This document shows positions 5,805 to 8,109 of a stretch of DNA of 8,109 nt, piece by piece. Positions within the stretch are counted from its first letter, which is position 1. Each line of letters starts with the position of its first letter. Under the pieces are notes generated by a model that was given only the letters and a program-made list of their open reading frames with translations, made no database searches and was not told where the DNA came from. A program made the translations under genes and the position numbers. The DNA is from Treponema sp. (GTDB lineage: Bacteria; Spirochaetota; Spirochaetia; Treponematales; Breznakiellaceae): contig JAISMQ010000271.1 in the NCBI GenBank assembly GCA_031276685.1, forward strand, positions 1 through 8,109, given 5' to 3'.

Positions 5805-6388
5805 GGGCGCTCTCCCGTGCCGCCCGGTTTCCGGGCGCGGGGCAGCCAGCGGGGTTCCCCGATCCGCCATGCGTAGGAGCCGGCGCCGATGGGGCGGTAC
5901 GCCATGTTCGCCACTGCGGCGGCCCTAAAATCGCCCCCCCGCCTGCGGGGGGGAAGAATTTCCCGCGGATCGTCCGGGCCCAGCGCCGCGCAGCCCACGA
6001 GGGGCGCGGGGAAAATTTCCCTGATTTTTTCGCCGGGAAGATCGCCGGGGCCCAGGGCGATGTCCAGACGGGGGCCGTACAGGGAGACGGGGAGGCCGGG
6101 CAGCGGGAGGACCGCGTCCGCCCCCAGGCGCAGGGTCCCGTCCCTGCCCCCCGCCAGGGTCAGTTCCCGCAGGCGCCGGGCCAGATCCTTTAGTTCGGCC
6201 CCGGCCAGGGGCGAGCTGAGCCAGGCCAGCGGCGATACCTGGGGGAACGACCAGGCCCCCCACAGGCCGGAGGCGAAGAGTTCCGCGCTCCATTCCCGCA
6301 GGATCTTCCGGCTGTCCCGGTGGGGGACCAGAACCGCCAGGTACAGCGCGCCCTTAGCCCCCCGTCTTCTTCCCATGCTCCCCCGCAT
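5801..6388 (-). CDS. unrecognised conserved-looking protein, 195 aa
   Basis: I do not recognise this protein. It starts with a basic stretch (GRRRGAKG) and then a hydrophobic strand (ALYLAVLVPH). The middle has Ala/Leu-rich helices (about 64-78), and the end carries AAAVANMAYRPIG...YAWRIGEPRWLP (about 153-184), which looks like a folded core with aromatic residues. There is no signal peptide or clear membrane segment. The layout faintly recalls 2H phosphoesterase/LigT-like proteins, but no HxT/S catalytic pair is visible, so I do not assign that. Support for the gene: a continuous frame, protein-like composition, and a GTGA overlap with yggU downstream. Two starts are possible, ATG 6388 and ATG 6376; neither has a well-spaced ribosome-binding site. 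The overlapping plus-strand open frame (5889-6437) is Arg/Pro/Ser-rich and looks like an antisense artefact. Confidence 0.7.
   Translation of the reverse strand: MRGSMGRRRGAKGALYLAVLVPHRDSRKILREWSAELFASGLWGAWSFPQVSPLAWLSSPLAGAELKDLARRLRELTLAGGRDGTLRLGADAVLPLPGLPVSLYGPRLDIALGPGDLPGEKIREIFPAPLVGCAALGPDDPREILPPRRRGGDFRAAAVANMAYRPIGAGSYAWRIGEPRWLPRARKPGGTGERP
5934..5953. repeat. C7/G7 inverted repeat inside the 195-aa gene
   Basis: CCCCCCCGC (5934-5942) and GCGGGGGGG (5945-5953) are perfect 9-base inverted arms separated by only two bases. Read on the minus strand, the hairpin is followed by GATTTTAG, a weak terminator-like tail, but it lies inside the coding sequence. The two 7-base homopolymers are possible slippage sites. 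Confidence 0.75.
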
Positions 6389-6398
6389 CCACTATCAT
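6370..6398 (+). promoter_or_regulatory. possible promoter of the 6434 gene in the AT-rich divergent gap
   Basis: TTCCCA (6370-6375, 4 of 6 to TTGACA) and TATCAT (6393-6398, 5 of 6 to TATAAT) are separated by 17 bases, which would place transcription initiation near 6405. The surrounding 6391-6420 stretch is the most AT-rich part of the window. On the minus strand, TATGAT (6399-6394) or TATACT (6415-6410) could serve the opposite gene. This is a consensus match only. Confidence 0.35.
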
Positions 6399-6422
6399 AA
6401 AGTCTACATAGTATACGTTGTC

Positions 6423-6427
6423 GAGGA
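6423..6427 (+). promoter_or_regulatory. ribosome-binding site of the 6434 gene
   Basis: GAGGA sits 6 bases before ATG 6434. This well-placed site fixes the start of the 259-aa protein and argues against the overlapping frame that starts at 6418. Confidence 0.65.
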
Positions 6428-6433
6428 ACCGAA

Positions 6434-7213
6434 ATGAAGTACAAAACCAGGCGTCTTGCGGATCGCTTTGTGGAAACCCTGTCCCTCTGGCCCGGCGTCG
6501 AGTGTATCACCGTCAGCGAGGCGGCCATGCAGGATACGCTGGACCCCTATTTCGCCCTTATCCTGGACGTGTTTTGCTCCGCCGCCATCCCCGGGCCAAA
6601 AACGCGCAGCGAGCTTTACGGCGGCGACCTGCTGAGCTTTGAAAGCTCCCCCCAGGGGCTCAAGGACCGTTTCCTTATCGGGGACATCCCCATCAGGCTG
6701 GAGTACAAGTCCACCGTCCAGGTGGAAGAGCTGGTGGACATCGCCCTGCGCCGCGCGGATTCCCTGTGGCTTATCAAGGATTCGGGGACCTACGGTTTTT
6801 ACCGCCTTGCCGGCGGGGAGGTCCTCTTTTCCCGGACCGACTGGCTCAGCGTAATCCGGCGGCAGTTGGCGGACCTGGGGGATCGGTTTTGGTCCGGGAT
6901 GCGCGCCGCCAGCCAGTCGAAGATGGAGCATTTTCTCAACGATCTGGGGGCCGCGTACCTGCAAAACGACGAATTCCACTACCTCCTTGCCTCGGCGGGG
7001 TTTATCAAAGAGGCCTGCCTTACGCTGTTCTGCGTGAACCGCCGGTTTGAGCCTTCCCACCGTTCGTACTACAAACAGGTGCTGGAGCTTCCGTCCCTGC
7101 CGGACTCGTTCCCGGCGGAGCTTGAGAATTTTGTTCGCCAGAGCCCGGAGATGACGATGAACCGCCGCTATTCCCTGGCCCAGGTAATTGCCCGGAGCAT
7201 TGTAAACCTGTGA
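6434..7213 (+). CDS. unrecognised 259-aa protein, possibly nucleotidyltransferase-like
   Basis: I do not recognise the family with confidence. The product looks cytoplasmic and globular, with no signal peptide or membrane segment. The N-terminal half has a hydrophobic LDPYFALILDVFC strand (about 36-48) and GDIPIRLEYKS (about 83-93). The C-terminal half is helical and contains EFHYLLASAGFIKEA followed by LFCVNRRFEPSHRSYYKQV and LPSLP (about 175-223). That last arrangement resembles the helical C-terminal part of small nucleotidyltransferase-fold proteins, in which an N-R-R-[YF]-x-P segment precedes a Leu/Pro-rich helix. The nucleotidyltransferase G-S...D-x-D active-site motif is not visible, so if related it may be inactive. 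The start is ATG 6434 with GAGGA 6 bases upstream. The stop overlaps the GTG start of the following lipoprotein gene by 4 bases. Confidence 0.8.
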   Translation: MKYKTRRLADRFVETLSLWPGVECITVSEAAMQDTLDPYFALILDVFCSAAIPGPKTRSELYGGDLLSFESSPQGLKDRFLIGDIPIRLEYKSTVQVEELVDIALRRADSLWLIKDSGTYGFYRLAGGEVLFSRTDWLSVIRRQLADLGDRFWSGMRAASQSKMEHFLNDLGAAYLQNDEFHYLLASAGFIKEACLTLFCVNRRFEPSHRSYYKQVLELPSLPDSFPAELENFVRQSPEMTMNRRYSLAQVIARSIVNL

Positions 7214-8109
7214 TCCGCTTTCTGCGCCTTGTCGCGCCCCTTGTGGTCCTGGGTTCCTGCAGCCGTTTTTCCCGGACGTCCGTGGAATTTCAAACGGGCC
7301 TGGCCGGGAGCATCCTCTACGCCCCGGACAGGCGGGCCGCGTCGGGGGTCCTGGATTTTTCCGGGGCGCGGTCCGTTGAATTCCGCCCCGATCCCCCGCT
7401 TCCCGTCCCCGCCCTGGTATCGCTGGAACTGGAATACGGCACGGGGCCGGGCCTGGAATTTGTCCTGTCCTACGCGGCCTCCGGGGCCCCCGGGGAGGCC
7501 CCCTCGTTTGTCCTGCCGGAAGCCCGCGTCCCGATCCGCTACGCCGTGCCCCTGGAGGGGGATACCCTGGACGCCCTTAGAATCGGCCTGGCGGGCGCTT
7601 CGGGCGGCGCAAGCGGCGCGGAAAGCGCAAACGGCGCAGGCGCTTCGGGCGCGGCCCTGGAGTTGAAGTCCCTGTCCCTGATCGGGCGCTGGTACGGCGT
7701 CGAGCGGGACGGCCGGGGTCTGAGGATGAGCCCCTTTGTATCCGCCGGGGGGCCGGAGCGTGTCGATATCGACGTTCCCGCAAACTTCGCCTTTCCCGGC
7801 GGCGCGGACCTTGAGATCCGGGCCCGGGGGATGGTCCGCTGGACCGCCGGGAGCTTCCGTTTCGAACGGCCCGCCGGGGGGGGCTTCGTTATCCCCTCCG
7901 GCGTTTTCCCCGGCCGGGCCCACCGGGTGCTGGTGGAAGGGGAGGGCATAACCGGCGTCCGCCTGGTCCCTGCCCAGTACCGGCCCTTCCCGTCGCCCGT
8001 CCCCCTGGACCCGGCGATGGTCCTCAGCTACCCCTACATTTCCTGGCGCCGTGAGGACTACGAGGTCTTCCGCTGGGACGCCTTCCCCTCCCTCCTCATA
8101 TTCGACACC
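7210..8109 (+). CDS. predicted lipoprotein of unknown function (3' partial)
   Basis: An open frame of 300 codons starts at GTG 7210, in a GTGA overlap with the preceding stop, and continues without a stop to the window edge. The first 17 residues form a lipoprotein signal peptide: IRFLR, a hydrophobic core, then the lipobox LGSC with Cys17 as the probable lipidation site, followed by Ser. The mature protein is rich in beta-type alternation (for example SLELEYG, FVLSYA, VDIDVPANFAF, LEIRARGMVRW), which suggests a beta-sandwich or an envelope-facing protein. Residues 128-149 are an Ala/Gly/Ser low-complexity linker. Near the right edge, the stretch YPYISWRREDYEVFRW then FPSLLIFDT may begin a second domain. 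I do not recognise the family. Coupling to the 259-aa gene suggests a joint role, but nothing shows which. Confidence 0.82.
   Translation, partial: MIRFLRLVAPLVVLGSCSRFSRTSVEFQTGLAGSILYAPDRRAASGVLDFSGARSVEFRPDPPLPVPALVSLELEYGTGPGLEFVLSYAASGAPGEAPSFVLPEARVPIRYAVPLEGDTLDALRIGLAGASGGASGAESANGAGASGAALELKSLSLIGRWYGVERDGRGLRMSPFVSAGGPERVDIDVPANFAFPGGADLEIRARGMVRWTAGSFRFERPAGGGFVIPSGVFPGRAHRVLVEGEGITGVRLVPAQYRPFPSPVPLDPAMVLSYPYISWRREDYEVFRWDAFPSLLIFDT
7594..7651 (+). repeat. GC-rich low-complexity repeat coding an Ala/Gly/Ser linker
   Basis: GGCGCTTCGGGCG occurs at 7594-7606 and again at 7639-7651, a 45-base (15-codon) period, with degenerate GGCGCA/AGCGGCGC units between. It encodes an Ala/Gly/Ser run of about 22 residues in the predicted lipoprotein. 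It looks like an in-frame expansion that tolerates length change. Confidence 0.6.

Noticed and set aside
5889..6437. Plus-strand open frame of 182 codons opposite the 195-aa gene
   Set aside because: It is Arg/Ser/Pro-rich, lacks a ribosome-binding site, and overlaps the start of the 6434 gene; the minus frame is more protein-like and coupled to yggU.
7229..7666. Plus-strand open frame of 145 codons inside the lipoprotein gene
   Set aside because: It is Pro/Arg/Trp-rich shadow sequence in another frame of the predicted lipoprotein.
7168..7923. Minus-strand open frame of 251 codons opposite the lipoprotein
   Set aside because: It is Gly/Pro/Asp/Arg-rich without motifs, while the plus strand encodes a convincing lipobox signal peptide at a GTGA overlap.

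Overview
The window looks like a chromosomal piece of a GC-rich spirochaete, most likely a Treponema relative such as those of insect guts. This is an inference. It rests on a potABCD order like that of treponemes, on lineage-style hypothetical proteins and a predicted lipoprotein, and on dense packing with overlapping genes and frequent GTG starts. Nothing in the window (no rRNA, tRNA or marker gene) fixes the taxonomy.

Bases 1-5503 (+) form one apparent operon. It starts with the 3' part of a gene that fuses a cyclic-nucleotide-binding domain to an NhaC-like Na+/H+ antiporter. This runs with short overlaps into potA (ATPase), potB and potC (permeases) and potD (periplasmic binding protein) of a polyamine-type ABC importer. 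Every junction from the antiporter to potD overlaps by at most a few bases or abuts, which suggests translational coupling. The PotD binding site has lost most of the acidic residues that hold polyamines in E. coli PotD, so the true substrate is uncertain.

Bases 5481-6388 (-) hold two overlapping genes facing the operon tail to tail: an unrecognised protein of about 195 aa, then a DUF167/YggU-family protein. The yggU end overlaps the potD end by 23 bases, so there is no intergenic terminator region.

Bases 6389-6433 are a short AT-rich divergent promoter region. From there a second + strand unit begins: an unrecognised 259-aa protein with a weak nucleotidyltransferase-like C-terminal look, overlapping by 4 bases the start of a predicted lipoprotein that runs off the right edge of the window.

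The points most worth a second look are the cNMP-domain/antiporter fusion coupled to an ABC importer, the rewired PotD pocket, an in-frame A-AAA-AAA slippery run that could fuse PotC to PotD by -1 frameshifting, and a duplicated palindromic 17-mer at the start of potC. No mobile element, CRISPR array or RNA gene was seen, and no stretch over 300 bases lacks a gene.
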